A stretch of DNA of 64,000 nt from Chionis minor (taxonomy: Eukaryota > Chordata > Aves > Charadriiformes > Chionididae), in the NCBI GenBank assembly GCA_013398295.1, contig VZSF01008163.1:1-64000 (forward strand), in the 5' to 3' direction. Shown here in pieces: positions 35,981 through 49,464 of the stretch. A program made the translations under genes and the position numbers. The first letter of the stretch is position 1, and the number at the start of each line of letters is the position of its first letter. Below the pieces are notes generated by a model. It did not search any database and was not told the DNA's origin. It was given only the letters and a program-made list of their open reading frames with translations.

Positions 35981-38900
35981 TAACAGACCTTAGTTTATTG
36001 ATTCTAGACTAGTAATTAACAATTCTGGAGACTACTAAACAGGCTCTGGGGAAAGTAATTGTTCACTTTCAAGAATTTTCTTACTGAGGTTCAAATTCAT
36101 TGCAAATGATTCTCATTAATGTACTGATCTATATTTTCTTTTGACAGACAAAGGGAAAGGGGAGGCAGATCTGTTGAATTTGTATGGTTTTCACTTAGAC
36201 TTAGTAGTTCACAGGGAGTTCTGTTCAGTTACCGCTTACAATAAATTGCAGTGTTACCTCCCTGTGCACCAATTCGAGGGTTCAGCCCTGCTCTGTCTAG
36301 GGCCCTCGATGACTCGTGTGTTTATGGGTGCAAACGTAAATACATAATTTGCAAAAGAAATGTGACACCGTAATAGTTGCTATATTATCTAAGTCTTGAA
36401 CCGGTGCGCTCTTCAGTGAAGGTTTTTATAAATGCGATTATCAAGAGATATAATAATGCCATAGTAACAAAATATACCTTATGTTTATGCTATAACGGAA
36501 TTATTCTTGCTAATTATAGTAAGTATTTTTAGTCATTGATATATGTAGCCACTAAAACACTGCATTTATCAGCTGAGTGTTTTTTCTCCTTGGCTTTGAT
36601 GTTGCCAGCGTATATTTAATCTCAATTTATTTCTACTAGTCATTGTTATATAAGACCTAATGCATGGAAACACAATATTTATCCCAGCAGCTGTTAAAAA
36701 TCTGTGGATATGGATTAATGTCAGCTTTTAAATGTGTAGTGCTTTAGTTAATTCCATCCAAGGACAGATGATATCATCCACTAGGAAGGAATATATTAAA
36801 AGCTGTCAGCCAGAAGGTAGTAAAAGTAGGTGATATGTTATAAGGAGGACTAAGAGGTCATTCAAAGAAGAGATATTGCTAATAAGTCAATTAAAATTTT
36901 CAAGCTGACATTTTACAAATTTCTGTGCAAGCCCTAAAACGTTTTCAAAGCTAGCAAAATTCACATCCGCGACTGGAAAAACAGGGGTCATGCAGAACCT
37001 GCAAAGTTCCTTCATGAAACAAGCAACTTGGGAGCTGGCTGCTTCAGGTTAAGGCATTGAGCAGATCAGGCTTGAGAGGGCCAATTGTTTAGCCAGGTTA
37101 CTGTTCTCTGGGCTGTATTTGTATTTCTTCTGTTTACGTAAGCAAGTTTATTTCAGTAGAGGCCTTCTGCATTGTGTTGCAGTCCTCTCCAAGGCTCACC
37201 TGGATTATGTGCAAGGAAATACTCCTATATGGCTAGACAGGGATTGTGTATGAATATACTTATTTAGATGACATTTAAATAGGAGAGCAAATTCTTTTGA
37301 ATTTACTGTGCAATGTGGGGGCAGTTGTCGTATAATACGCACTGCCAATTTGTTCAGGATGTGCTTTGATACTATCTCTTTGTCGGGTTTTAGGGCTCAA
37401 AATTGAATGCCAGTGGAGGTGGGGATGGAATCTACGTCAAGGAACTAAACCCTCTCTTCCAACTTGTGGTGGTCTTTCCTCATTTTAAGTTCAATAAAGT
37501 TTAGGTAGAACATCGGAGAAAAGAGGCTTAGTCCTGTTAAAGATATTAGTACATCTGACTGCCTCCGTGTAAGAGAAAAATACTTGAGTACCTTTCAGCA
37601 CCAGGCTCAAAATTAAGAAAACCCAGCATTAAGCCTACTTCTATTTTGTGTTCAAAGACAAAGAAAGGGAAGTATATTTGATGAGAATACGAAATGCAAT
37701 TTCTCTTATTTAACGTTATCTAATCCCAAAGATGATACTTTGCTCTCAGCCCTATGGAACAAGTTTTGTACAGTAAATACAAAATGGACATTTAGATTTC
37801 GTATTGATTAGGGCCCAGATTGAGGAAAAAAAAAAAATCGTATTCTATAACTTGAAGTGTATAGAATAAAATGTATTTTTTCCCTGCAGTTGAAGTAGTT
37901 TCTGCACATTTGTTGTTGTGAACTCTGTAGCCACGCAGTGACCAGAGGACACTGTATGTGTTTGGTTTTGAACACAGGGTCTAAACCATACGAAAAGCAG
38001 TCTGTGAGCCTCAGGCATGAGATCTGAGACACACACCTCTTTCTAGCTGAAATGTAGCTCTTGCTGCTTTTGACGATTTTTTTTTTTAAGCCCAAGTTTG
38101 TTCGGGTTTGTGTGGGGTGAGAGCAGATTTGTTTTGTGTTTTCACCTTTTATTTCCTTTTTTTGTTTATTATACTTTTCTCATTATTTGATTTTTCAGCT
38201 ATTTTTAGAACTTTTTCTCAGATAATCTGAGACCTGGACCATCTGCATCATTTTTGGTAGTGTGGAGATGCTTCTTATTGATTCTTCCTGCTTATCAGTC
38301 AACAGGGGTATCAACTGAGCAAGTATTTCAGTGATGAATGATCAGACAGTAGTAGTCAGATTCCAGTTTCATGTCTGAAATAGACATTTTCTTGGTTTGC
38401 ACACTTTGCCTGACAAGATTTTTCTTCCGTGACCTTCTTACAGAAGGTCTGTTGTCTTCAGATATTCTCACTTTTTAAAATTTGTCGAGCTTACTATCAG
38501 AAGATAGCCTGACTCGATGTTTAAATCTGCGTATTAGTCTGTTATCTAGAAAATGTGATTGCGTCAGTGTCACTCTAGATTCATAGTTTCATTAATTACC
38601 TAGTTTGGTATACCAGTGCAAAAAGAAAACTAACAAATTGAGCTTCCAGAAAATATGTGGAAGGCTTAGTGCAAAGTCTTGAAAATCCATCAAGGTTACT
38701 TGTGTACGATTACAGGAGCAGAAGGAGAAAAAAAAACCACCCCAAACACACAGGCGTTGTTTAGGAGTTTGACAATAATGCACTTTGTCTGGTACACAGT
38801 ATTATTTGAAAGATATGTTTATATGCCTGTGATTCTGTGCATGCACACTCTATGTGCATATCTATAACACAAAAATATTATATCATGTCTGTATCCGCTA

Positions 38901-41900
38901 ATCTAATGTGATTAGGTTGGCCCTGCTTATTTCACTTGACAGGCAGGCAGTGACATCAATCAAAATTTCTGCCATTCATGTTGCTTTTCACGGTGCCAGG
39001 GAGAGTCCTGACAGGTTTCTTTAAAGTGGGATAGCAATAACGTCAGGATTTGGGGTTTTGTAAGGTGGAGGGGTAGTTGTTTATGTATATGGATCATTTC
39101 CGTATTTAATCCGTGTTCATTTTTAGCTTGTATGTGAAGGGCATTATAGTGTACGTTAAGATACCTAAGTGTTCTCGGTAATCTCAAGTGTTTTATGTTC
39201 TGAACCCAAAGGTGACTTGCTTCAAGATTGGACATGTATTTTTTGCATGTGACTGGAACACGTCACAGGGAAAACCTTTGTGGCTGGTGGGTTTTTGTTG
39301 TTGGCTTTTGTTGGTGTGATGGGGTTTTTTTTAACAAATAACAATTGGAATTTTTTTCCTATGTGACACCTCATTCTTTTTGGAAAGGAATGAAATGTTA
39401 AGAAAGTAATGTGAAAATTTTATTTTCCTGAAGAGATGTAGTAAAAAATGAACCTGTATTTTCAACCTGTATTTTCTGTTGTTCCTTGTTTCATATTTAC
39501 CCCGAAAGTACTGCAAAATAATAAATGCGCTATGATTAGGAAATCCAATTAAACCAAAGCAGGAATTTGTCTTTATCAGGTAATCTGTTGTCCTGAAAAC
39601 ACTCCAAATACACCCAACAATGTGAAGCCCAATTTTGCTCCATGTAGGTACACGGATTTTCTTGTGTCCTTTCCTGGAGCTGCAAATTAGGGTAAAACAA
39701 GGAACCCAGATTAGGACATAATTGCACTGGTATTGTACGTTTCTGGCTTCAGCCTGTAATTCCTGTAGATCAGCTCTATACTGAGGGATGCACAATTGTG
39801 TTCCCTCATTTCTAGGGGTAGAAGAAAGGTAGGAGGAGGAAAGAGAAGAAATAACAAATTTAAACTTTGAGTAGAAATTGCAGCCGAGGTCTTTGATTTC
39901 CTATTGAATTCCTGTTTCCACTAAACTGCCTCGGCACATTCTCAGGTCTTATGGGTAAGAGACTGATGGGGCTGAGAGGTGTCCCAGAGAGGTGGTGGTG
40001 TTCCACACGCATGTGCCTGCAGCTCAGTCGGGAGAATGCTTTCTCCTCTTGTGTCATCTCCTCAGAGCTATGTCCTTTATTTTTAATTATAGTCTTTTTT
40101 GCGTGTGTGTCTGTTTGGAGCAAGGAACTCGGAAGTTCAGAAGACTCCAGGGTGCATCCTGGCACTATACTCGTTGGTAGGCTTGAAAGTAGAGCACAGT
40201 GGCTGATTTTCCGTATGTTACTAATTCGCTTAATTTTAAATATCTCTTGAACACTTCCAGTTCTTTTTAAACTCTAGCCTTTGGCAATTATTACAATTGA
40301 TACTTCCACTAGAAATACTGTTTTTTCTCTAGCAAAGCTACTGGTATGCTAAATGCAGTTTTGGTGGCTAGAAAACCACTTAATGTGTTTTACAAGGTTC
40401 TTAGATGAGGTGGAAAAGACATTTGTATAGTTTATGTACTATATGTTATGCATTGTATACTGTTTTCTCAGGTTTTGTCTCAAAGTATTGCATTATTTAA
40501 AGCAGTTATATCAGAAGTTAAATCATGGATGACCTAGATGGCACCAAGATATTTAACAGACACCGTCTGATAGGTATTGATGCATTGCGACTTTAACAAG
40601 CATTTTGATTCAGCAGATTGATGAGCTAAGAATTGTTTTCTGCTGGTGATGCACTTGATGGAGAGTTACTTCTGCCTTAAGTTCTAAATGCAGTTTGGCT
40701 TGTTGGTTGGGATATATTTTCTGTCCTCTGTGACTTAATCCAAAATGCACCTTGTCTTTACTGGTGGGTTTTTGGATTATTTTTGTGGGTGTATGTGTGC
40801 CCTACTCAGGGGACACATTTTTAGAGAGAAAGAAAAAGCTAAAGCAGAGCTTGCTCTTCAGATACTTCATTGTTGAAGCTTGGAAACATAGCGAATATAA
40901 GCTGACAGTTCTGTTAGGGGGGGAAAAAAAAATAAAAAAATTTAAAAAAATATGCTGTTGGAGTAGCCATTCAGTAATGGATACAGTACTGTGACTGAAA
41001 TATCTACTTTCTAAGTTCCTCCTGTGCAGTACCAAATGCTAATGTAGGTGCCAAATAGGACTACCCTCTACCATGTATACGATGAATGAGGCACTTCAGA
41101 GTGGGATCCGAAACAGCTGGCAAACTGAAAAGTGCGTGATTGTAAAGCTAGTTCACGTTAGAACTAATCAAAATAAGGTGCTGCAGATGGGTATATCCTA
41201 AATGAAACTGTCATTTAATCAAAATTTCTTCACCTGTGTTCTTTCTTTAGAAACCAACCCAACAATCAAGGAATGCTCCTGTCATGTACAAGACTGTAAT
41301 CAATTATAGAAATACTACTTCAAGTTCTTGCATTTCCTGTCCCCTCAAGTGAACTCTCTTCCCATTTTCTCATTCCCTTCATGCTGTTGCTGTTGTGGTG
41401 CGCTAAACTGGGTGTTTAATCCCCCCCACCTCTCTTCCTCTTCCCCTTCAGGACAGTGACAGTATTAGAAAATGAGGAATGGAAAGTCTCAGGAGATCCC
41501 ATACCAGCTAGAGCACTATCCAGAGAGATGGGTCATGTAGTTTTGAATCACGCTGGTCACTTCCAATCTAGTAATATTGGTGGAACCATGGCAACTTTCC
41601 TTAATTCTTTTTTTCAAAAGATTGTGTGATATAGAGTAGCTGGAATAGTAATCTGGCCCTTATGTGTTAATCCTTTGTTCTGGTAGCACTTCTTGCCTCT
41701 GCTAGCAATTTTTGCTTCTGCTTAACAGGGGTGAAAATGCTGTTTCTCTAAATAGCGTGCCCAGGCCATAGAAGTGTTTCACTTAACTTTGAGCAGTAGG
41801 AATTCACTGGATGGACTCTGCTAGATCATTCTCTGGAAGTCGTGACAGAAGGTTGACTAGAAACCTATGAAGATATAATCCTAAAATATATTTGGAGAGG

Positions 41901-43359
41901 ACTGAAGAAAATTTTGGACTCAAAAATACACATATTGTTTGGGCGAAGAGTGAAAAGAATTATTTAAAGTTGGGTTTTTTGAAAGAAATTGCTTTAAAAG
42001 AAATGTCAAGGAGATTATGATTTAAACATGTAATGCTCATTTAACTGCGTAATGGGGAAAAGATGTATATGATGGCTGCAAAGTATTGATTTTATTTGGG
42101 AAAATTTTAGTTGATATAGCTAAACTTACCTGTATTTCATGGGTAGGATACTTTTTCTTTTCAGTAAAAAATTTAGGTGTCACTAGAATGTTTGATTATT
42201 ATTTGTGGTAAAGTAGTATGACTTTATCATGATTTGCTTTGTGGTATTTGATTTAAAAGCTCTATATAATTCTGTTTCCTATCTAAACCGTACAAGTTGG
42301 AGCCCAAACTGCAGATGTGAATTGACACGGGAAAATTGCATGATTCTCGTCATCCTTGGAGTGATTTTCCCAAATTTAAACATAGAATCAATAATATAAT
42401 GGCTACCTAATGGTCTGTATTTCTGGCCTTCTCCATCAATCAGTAATTGTATTCCAAATAGTGTATAATTTCTGTAAATCACTGTATGTCTTCGTTGTTG
42501 ACATAGTGACGACATCTACAGGTAACCTAAGAAAAAAAACCTGTCTCAGCATGAACCAAGTCAATCCCTCTTATAAATCAAGCAAAGTTTGGGGTGGATT
42601 AAATGAAGCAAACAATTTCCTGGGAATAATTCTTGAGTTGTCCCCAAAACTGGTTTGCTTAATCTGGTGTGGTACATTTTTTCGTGTTTTGACATGTTGA
42701 ATTGGTCCAGTTCTTTCAACGATGGAAAGATTACTTTTTACAAAAGAAGTAAACTTAATAGCATTTAAGTGTGCTTTAAGTGTTGTAATGAATGCTCCAA
42801 TTCATACACTGCTTATGTAACAGTCTTAAACCACTGAAAAATGCCCCTTCTCACCACACACAGAAAATTCTTCATTGTTTTTATTTTTTTTTTTCCTTTT
42901 TGCCCTTAATAGAGCCATAAATAAGGCTGACTACTCTGGATTCTATTACTATGTAAAAGCTATTTTAAAACATCTAACCATCTGCTTAATGGCTGGTAAT
43001 ATGTTTCTAATGGTCACTCTTGATAAGATACTTTCAATTTGCTCCAGTAATGGTAATCAAACAGCCAAGCCCATTCTACAGCGATGCGGCTGAGATTGTT
43101 CGCCACTTTCCTATCAGCAACAGGGTTGTTACAGTCTTTCATAGAAAAGGAATAGCAGCTTTGGAAGTTTTCTGTTTAAACAGCATATTTTTCCGGATTA
43201 AAAATATGGATCTGAAATGTGAACTTATCAGATGCTGTACAAATGGGTAGTTTTCAGTATTTACGTGTCCAGGTGCTGTGGCTACTGTGGTTATAACAGG
43301 TCAGTTTAATTAATAATTGTCCCTTTTTTTTTCCTGGATGATACATACTGAATTGCTGT

Positions 43360-43760
43360 CATCTAGGGCCTTGCATTCTTTTGTGCGATCCTGGCAGCTG
43401 GTGACGGCTCTGCAAATTATGAGTTTCTTGGCTTAAAACAGACTAAATTGCAGACAAAACAAGCTATCAGCTGAGTAAATACTGCACCTCTGTTTGGCTT
43501 CAGTGAGAAGAAGGAGATTAGCGTGAGTACTTAGTGTTCATAATTACTAGTAAGAGGGAAATAGTAGGCTCAGGCTGACTGCAGATTGTTCCATTATATC
43601 CAATTAACACCCACTTGATTATTGTTAATTACTTGTGTTGGATGACAGAGGAGTAAAGATGTCATACTTCAAACATACAAATACCATCTGGGTCATCAGT
43701 ATGCTGACACTGATAATATCGTGCTCAGTCTCAAATGCTACTAGGTATTTTCTCTGTACA
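43360..43760. promoter_or_regulatory. Candidate conserved non-coding element
   Basis: A 400-bp segment of balanced composition without simple repeats or transposon marks. It has several homeodomain-type TAATTA/TTAATT cores, for example 'gttaattac' near 43625 and 'cataattactag' near 43540, plus 'tgctgacac' (half of a MAF-type site) near 43702. This texture is typical of enhancers near developmental genes but is not proof. Alignment to chicken, turtle and human genomes would decide. Confidence 0.25.
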
Positions 43761-46700
43761 GTTTTTAGACTTCACTGCTTTTATTACTACTTAAAATTCT
43801 CCTGAAATACGCTGCCTAAATAAAGATTATTTTTTTTTTCTTAAAAAAAAGAAAAGAAAAAAGGCTATACTTTTCCTGTTGAGTTCTTCAGGATCAAAAA
43901 GATGTGTCAACAACACAAAAGTTCTGTCTAATCATTTTTTGTAAAGGCCTTTTTGCAAGGTAACCCACTGAGGTTGAGACTCAGAATATGTGGTGGACGT
44001 GGGTAGAATGTAATGTGTTTGTTATTCCAGTTGTCAGAGTTAGGATTTTCAAATTTAGTATGTTGGGATACGTAACTCCCTTCAACATCTTCCAAACCTG
44101 TAAAGTTTGAATATAGTGACATACATAAATATTATTGGCATTTTTCTTGGTTATTGGTGATAAATGACTGAAACTAATATCATAAAAAGGTGAGTTCCCC
44201 GAGTGCAATGAGTTAATGAAGACCTTTCTCATTTTATGTTCTAATATATATTTAAACAGTAAAGGAGCAGGCATTAGAAAGTCTATTGAAATAAGGAATT
44301 CCTAAGTATATTTAAAGATTTAAACAGGGAATTGAATATCTTGACTAGTCATTTGGTATCTATAATGTTAAAATAGTCTCCTTTTAAAGGGCATTCACAG
44401 CATTAAAAATCACCTTCCAAATACTGTAAATATATATATTTTATAATGAACAGATATCAGCGAAATGGAATATTGTCATAGGATAATAGGTTCTGGCTGA
44501 TGAATGCTGAAGCAGAGCCAAAATGCTCAATTTTAAGGTATAAGACATTGATCCTGTGACAATCTTTTATTACAATTTACTGTTATTTCTATTATGCTAC
44601 CTGGCCAGTGTGGGTACCATCACCTTGTCTGAATGGGACACTTAGAATCATAGCATGTAGAAAACTCTGCCTGCCCGGAAGCTTCGTATGACATTGTGCT
44701 GCTACTTAGAGGATCACAAAAGGAACGGCTGTCAGACCCTCTTCTTATTTTTGGAAAATAATTTCTGCCACTCAGGATGAAGAAATGTGTTATCAGTGTT
44801 GGGTCTGAAGTGATGGAGAATGGTTCAGCCTGCTTCTAATAAGCAGCACTTAAAGATATGCTATCCAACTTTATAACGTAGCGAAGAACCAGGACGGGAC
44901 GTTTCTGTCTTTGTTCTTCCTTAGCAGAGCTGCACACGTCCTTTTGTGAACTTTTTCTTGTTTTTTGTTTGAGTGGTTTTTAGTACGTCAAGCCACAGTC
45001 ATTCCTCTACTTTAAGTGTACAATATTTGGACGTATCTCACTACTAGGTTTTCCTTACTGTAAGCTATGCAACTAAAAAAAAAAATCTTTAATAGCTCTT
45101 GGTTTTTTTTGTTGTGTTTACATAGTGCCCAGCAAAGTCTGTTCCTGACCCGTGGTTGTACTGGTTTCGAAGCTGATTTGCACATACTAACCTGAATATT
45201 AATTTCAGAGCTTTTATAGAGCCAAGCTGTATCTATATTCCTGCAATAAATAGGCTGAGTTTGCAGACAAGAAAGATAATGCCAAAACCCCCTGAAATTC
45301 ACTGTTTTAAACAGTGAAAAGCATGCTGAATTAGGTAGTCCCTCCTGTTATTTTCAGGTGTTCTTTAAGGGAGTGCTTAGGAAGTTTTACTTGATTTAAC
45401 TTAGATATAAGTAATTCTCAATTCGGAGCAATGGTTTAGAACTTGACTGAATGTCCTTTTTGTGGAGTAATTATCCTGATTTCCTTGCTAAATGTTATTT
45501 TATGCATTATGTTTAATAGCCTCTTTTTGGCATGGTAGAATAGCGATAGCATCTTCTAGCACTTAGGGACAGAATATATCCTCTGTTTGGTTCGTTCGCA
45601 GCTTAGCGTTCCGGCATTAGAGCAATGTTTTTTTTCCTCTACATCTTCACAGCTGATATATTAGAACAAACTACGTGTAAGCTTTCTAACTCGGTGGGGT
45701 TTTTTGCTTTCATGTCTTCTAGATACCTTATCTAGGTGCCAAGAGATACCACATTCTTTTGTCTCTTTGGATGACGATGTGTGCGTTGCCTGTGTGGGGA
45801 TATTAGGGACTTCATGAATGACTAAAGTCACTTCAATGCTATACTAGTTTTTCAGTACTTGAAAATCATGTCCATCTAGGATACTTTTTCTGATAGTGTT
45901 CATTTTTTTGTGAGAACTTCAGGTGTATTTTATTTGTGACACCACACGTGTCATTTCAGTAGTGCAAGATTCTTTCAGGGTCCTGGTTTTCCATAATGAA
46001 GAGCATCCCATGCTGCTTTGAGATTTTACTTTCCGGGTAGGTTTTTGGTGGAGATCTAGTCACCCAATGCTCCAATCACAGATACTGCTCCTACTTCATC
46101 TTGTACTAGAAATCATTGCCCTGGCTCAAATGTACGCTGATAACTCAAGAAAACAGTTAATTGATGGGTGAGCAGGTATTCCAGCGTCCTAGATGTTTAG
46201 TGCCATTTTGGTTATGAAATGAAACCAAAAGCTGGGATAATCACACTTGATGGTGTATTTTAAGGTAGAGACTGTGAATCTTAACCTAGTAAACCACCAC
46301 TGAGAGAAGAGCTTGCTCTCTTCACCACTGTGCTGAGCGGAGCACTGACGTTAACAGCGTAGCAGCATACATTGTGTATGTTCTAATAGTGTTTAATGTA
46401 CTAAATTGGCAGGTTTCTTAATACTTAGCCATGCTTCTTATTGTTTGTCGGTGACTAGATTCCAAACCTGTGTGTTTAATTTTTCTGGAAAATGTTTCCG
46501 TAAGTTTCTTGGTGTGCTGAGCCACGAACAAGGGCTTTATGGCATGGCCTATGCTTTCTGATAAATCTCTGAATGGATTTGCTTTGCATTATGTGTTTCC
46601 TTCTGCAGACTTCTGTGATTAAAAATACGGTTTTAATGCTTCTTTCCTCTCTCCCTTAATTGTTTTTATGAGAAAAACAGTTAAAGAAAAAGCAATGTTT

Positions 46701-47757
46701 GTTGCAAAGTTTGAGTTCTGTAATGGGTTAACATGTATTATAAATACTAGGAATGAAAGCTTTGCGGTAGAAGAATTGAAATGTATTCATTTTGCAGCAA
46801 ATTGAGCAGTATTACAGTAAAAGTAAGGAAACTCTTATCATGATTGGTATCGCATTGAGACTTGAGAAGTTGATTCTGCCAGGAAGTTGAAAGAACTTTT
46901 CAGCAGAATATGTCTTACCTTAGGAAGGGGGATGCATAGTATATTTTATCTTTGCAATGAGTGTGTTCTATGCGTGGGAAACGAAGTATTTTTGAATAGT
47001 GGCATGCAAGGTTGCTTTAATATTACCTCTGGACAGGTGGACTGTATATAAAGATGAGTGAGATGTGTAACATCTCTTCCCTCTTGTGTTTAGTTTATAA
47101 TTGTTAGATGTAAGAGTAGTTTACTCAATTTTCGTTACCTGAATCTTGGAAATTAGAAATAATGATCCTTGAAAAGTAAATATTCTTGTTTTGACTTCAG
47201 TGTTTTCTAAGCATACCGAATCACTATTTATTTAGAAGAATAAGGATATTGCATATGAAATTACTTAAAAATTTTACAAGTCCTCGCTTTTGAAGGATTA
47301 ATACATCCTAATGATGCATCGATATCACAAAATTCTGTTTTGTATACTTTTGAAGGCGAGCTGAAAATGTGATCCCTGAGTAAAAACAAAAATCTTCCGG
47401 TCCTCTCTCACCTTTTCCCTTCGTCCAAAGCGTTTTAGATTAGTATGCTATAAACTTTTGTGAATTTTGAGTATTTCTGACACAATTTTTCCAAGGAGTC
47501 TGAATTTAAGGCTTGGTTTTTACAGTCCCCAGTGAACCAAACTGAAATCCTTCTAAGGAGATAGCGTGTGTTCCGTTGCATTTGGTTTAATGCAAGTATA
47601 GAGATGTAGGGTTCATATTACTAATAAAGATCCCATAAATGTACATTCAAAGCATCTGTGTGATTGTACACAGTGCCTAGGGAGAGGGTGGTTGATACGA
47701 CATAGTTATGTTATATATAACGGTTGTTGCAGGCCAGCTTCACATGTGTCATATGTT

Positions 47758-47967
47758 ACAGCTTCACATAATAAGTTTGAGTTGCAAATGGACAAAGCCA
47801 AGAAATTTAAAGGCTGACATTTTGTCACCAATCTTTACATGACACTCCTGCAGCGTTTAGTAGATACATTGACCTGAAATCTTGGTATTGTTTACAGAGT
47901 TGACAAAGGAATAATCAGCACAACTTCTGTCGTATTAATTTTAGTTTGTAATTACATCAGTTATAAC
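47758..47967. repeat. Direct repeat, copy 1 (210 bp)
   Basis: Matches 49255-49464 at a constant offset of 1497 without gaps. Five mismatches are seen, all within 47916-47932; the other 193 positions agree. The ends do not start TG and end CA, so it does not look like an LTR pair. No target-site duplication is visible. Confidence 0.93.
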
Positions 47968-49254
47968 AATATTGCAGATTGTTGTGCTATATGCACATAG
48001 GATGTTTTGTACATTCAAGTCCCTTTCAGGTCCTTAACCTGACCAATTTAACTAGAAAGCCTTCCCTCACCCCCTCCATTCCTTACTCAACAAACGAGTT
48101 GAGTTTTTAATGCTATAAGTAGTTTTCCAAAGCTGAGCCATTCTGAGCATGTACATTGTATGCCTTTGCTTGCCCTACTAAAGAAGTACAGCAATTGCAA
48201 TGATTGACCCAGACGCATCCACCTAGTGATTTGCAGATAACCATGAGCTTCTTGAGCCTGGTTACCAGAGAAAACTCCATCCGCTTGAGGATTTACTAGG
48301 AGCATCTTACCTGTGCAGGCAGCACAGGACTGAGGAGCCCTCCCAGGAGACAAAGCTGATTAGCTCAAGCTCTAACGCTGATGTGGCCAAATGCTGAGGG
48401 AGCAGAGCAAGTTTATGACCCTAAGAACTGTGGGCAGACGAGAAGCTTCGATCAGTCTGATGATCCCTAGTCACACCACTAGAGACAGGAACTCAAACAG
48501 CGCTCGTTACTACTTTGCCTCTGTATTTAAAGATCAGGAAAACACTGTGTAGTTAGAATTCTATCTTGTAAGTAGAACATCCTGAACATAGCTCTGAAGC
48601 ACCAGACGTATCTGGATTCAGTACCAATCTTTTACTCTTTCAAAGTTAAGCAAAAACATCAATACTTTATTGAAAAGGTTTTCTTTGTATATATCTGTTA
48701 CTGCATGCATCAGTTCAGTTTATTTTGAGCAATCCTTAAATTAGGACTTAATCACTTGGAGGACGAGGACATGGGTTTAACGTTGTCACATCTTTCATCA
48801 TTATTGCTTCTTTCTTAAATAATATAATTTGTGACAAATGTGAACATTAATTACAGTTAACAAAGCAATGTAACATGAAGTGTTCATATTTTAAAAAACA
48901 TCCAATCAGTGAGATTACATCTTACACAAAGCTTTGAGTCAAAGTTCAAAAGTCAGAAATCAAATACCGTCAGTTATCAAATTATGTTAATGGTTCTAAT
49001 GAAAGCTTCTGGTATTTTGCTCAACACTGTGTTGCTATTATGGTAACTAATAGGACAAGAAAAGCTGATGGCCATGAAAAAATTAAAACTGACTGCTAGA
49101 GTTTCGTGGTTTTTTTTTTTTTTTTACATTTGACAATCTGTTTAGTCAGCCCGCGTTTCCATGTAGTACACTCAGCTTTTTCATCAGGCATAGGAAGAGT
49201 ATAAACTATATTTTATAACCATTTTAGCACACTACGCTTCCCCTTCCTTAAAAA
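47968..49254. other. Unique DNA between the two 210-bp repeats
   Basis: About 1.3 kb with no gene recognised. An 88-codon minus frame (48087-48353) lacks motifs. A T16 run lies at 49110-49125. The part at 48110-48540 is GC-richer and could belong to an unrecognised old repeat. If the flanking repeats arose by insertion or mis-assembly, this is the segment that was brought in. Confidence 0.45.
49110..49125. repeat. T16 homopolymer
   Basis: Sixteen T in a row, shortly before the second 210-bp repeat. It could be the tail of a minus-strand retroposon or simple slippage. Confidence 0.8.
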
Positions 49255-49464
49255 ACAGCTTCACATAATAAGTTTGAGTTGCAAATGGACAAAGCCAAGA
49301 AATTTAAAGGCTGACATTTTGTCACCAATCTTTACATGACACTCCTGCAGCGTTTAGTAGATACATTGACCTGAAATCTTGGTATTGTTTACAGAGTTGA
49401 CAAAGGAATAATGATCACAGCTTCTGTTATATTAATTTTAGTTTGTAATTACATCAGTTATAAC
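49255..49464. repeat. Direct repeat, copy 2 (210 bp)
   Basis: Second copy of 47758-47967 in the same orientation. The left flank ('ccttaaaa') and the right flank ('ttcagggagcc') differ completely from those of copy 1, so the edges are sharp. Confidence 0.93.

Larger units (their letters stand above)
28990..47757. other. Long non-coding stretch
   Basis: AT-rich DNA with no recognised exon and almost no interspersed repeats. Points of note are an inverted repeat at 29909-29935, a possible old MIR/L2-like remnant near 35914, a candidate conserved element at 43360-43760, and A/T runs near 32710, 37826, 40921 and 43825. Minus frames at 39331-39795 (154 codons, non-ATG start) and 37808-38095 show no domain I recognise. 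The stretch would fit a large intron or a gene desert. Confidence 0.6.

Noticed and set aside
39331..39795. 154-codon minus frame.
   Set aside because: Starts with TTG, no domain, Lys/Ile/Phe-rich AT-type composition at its end.
44643..44665. 'agaatcatagcatgtagaaa' resembles a CR1 terminal repeat.
   Set aside because: The neighbouring CR1 'ggttggaagggacc' block is absent.
47758..49464. The 210-bp direct repeats as LTRs of a small element.
   Set aside because: Ends are not TG...CA, there is no primer-binding site or polypurine tract inside, and no target-site duplication.
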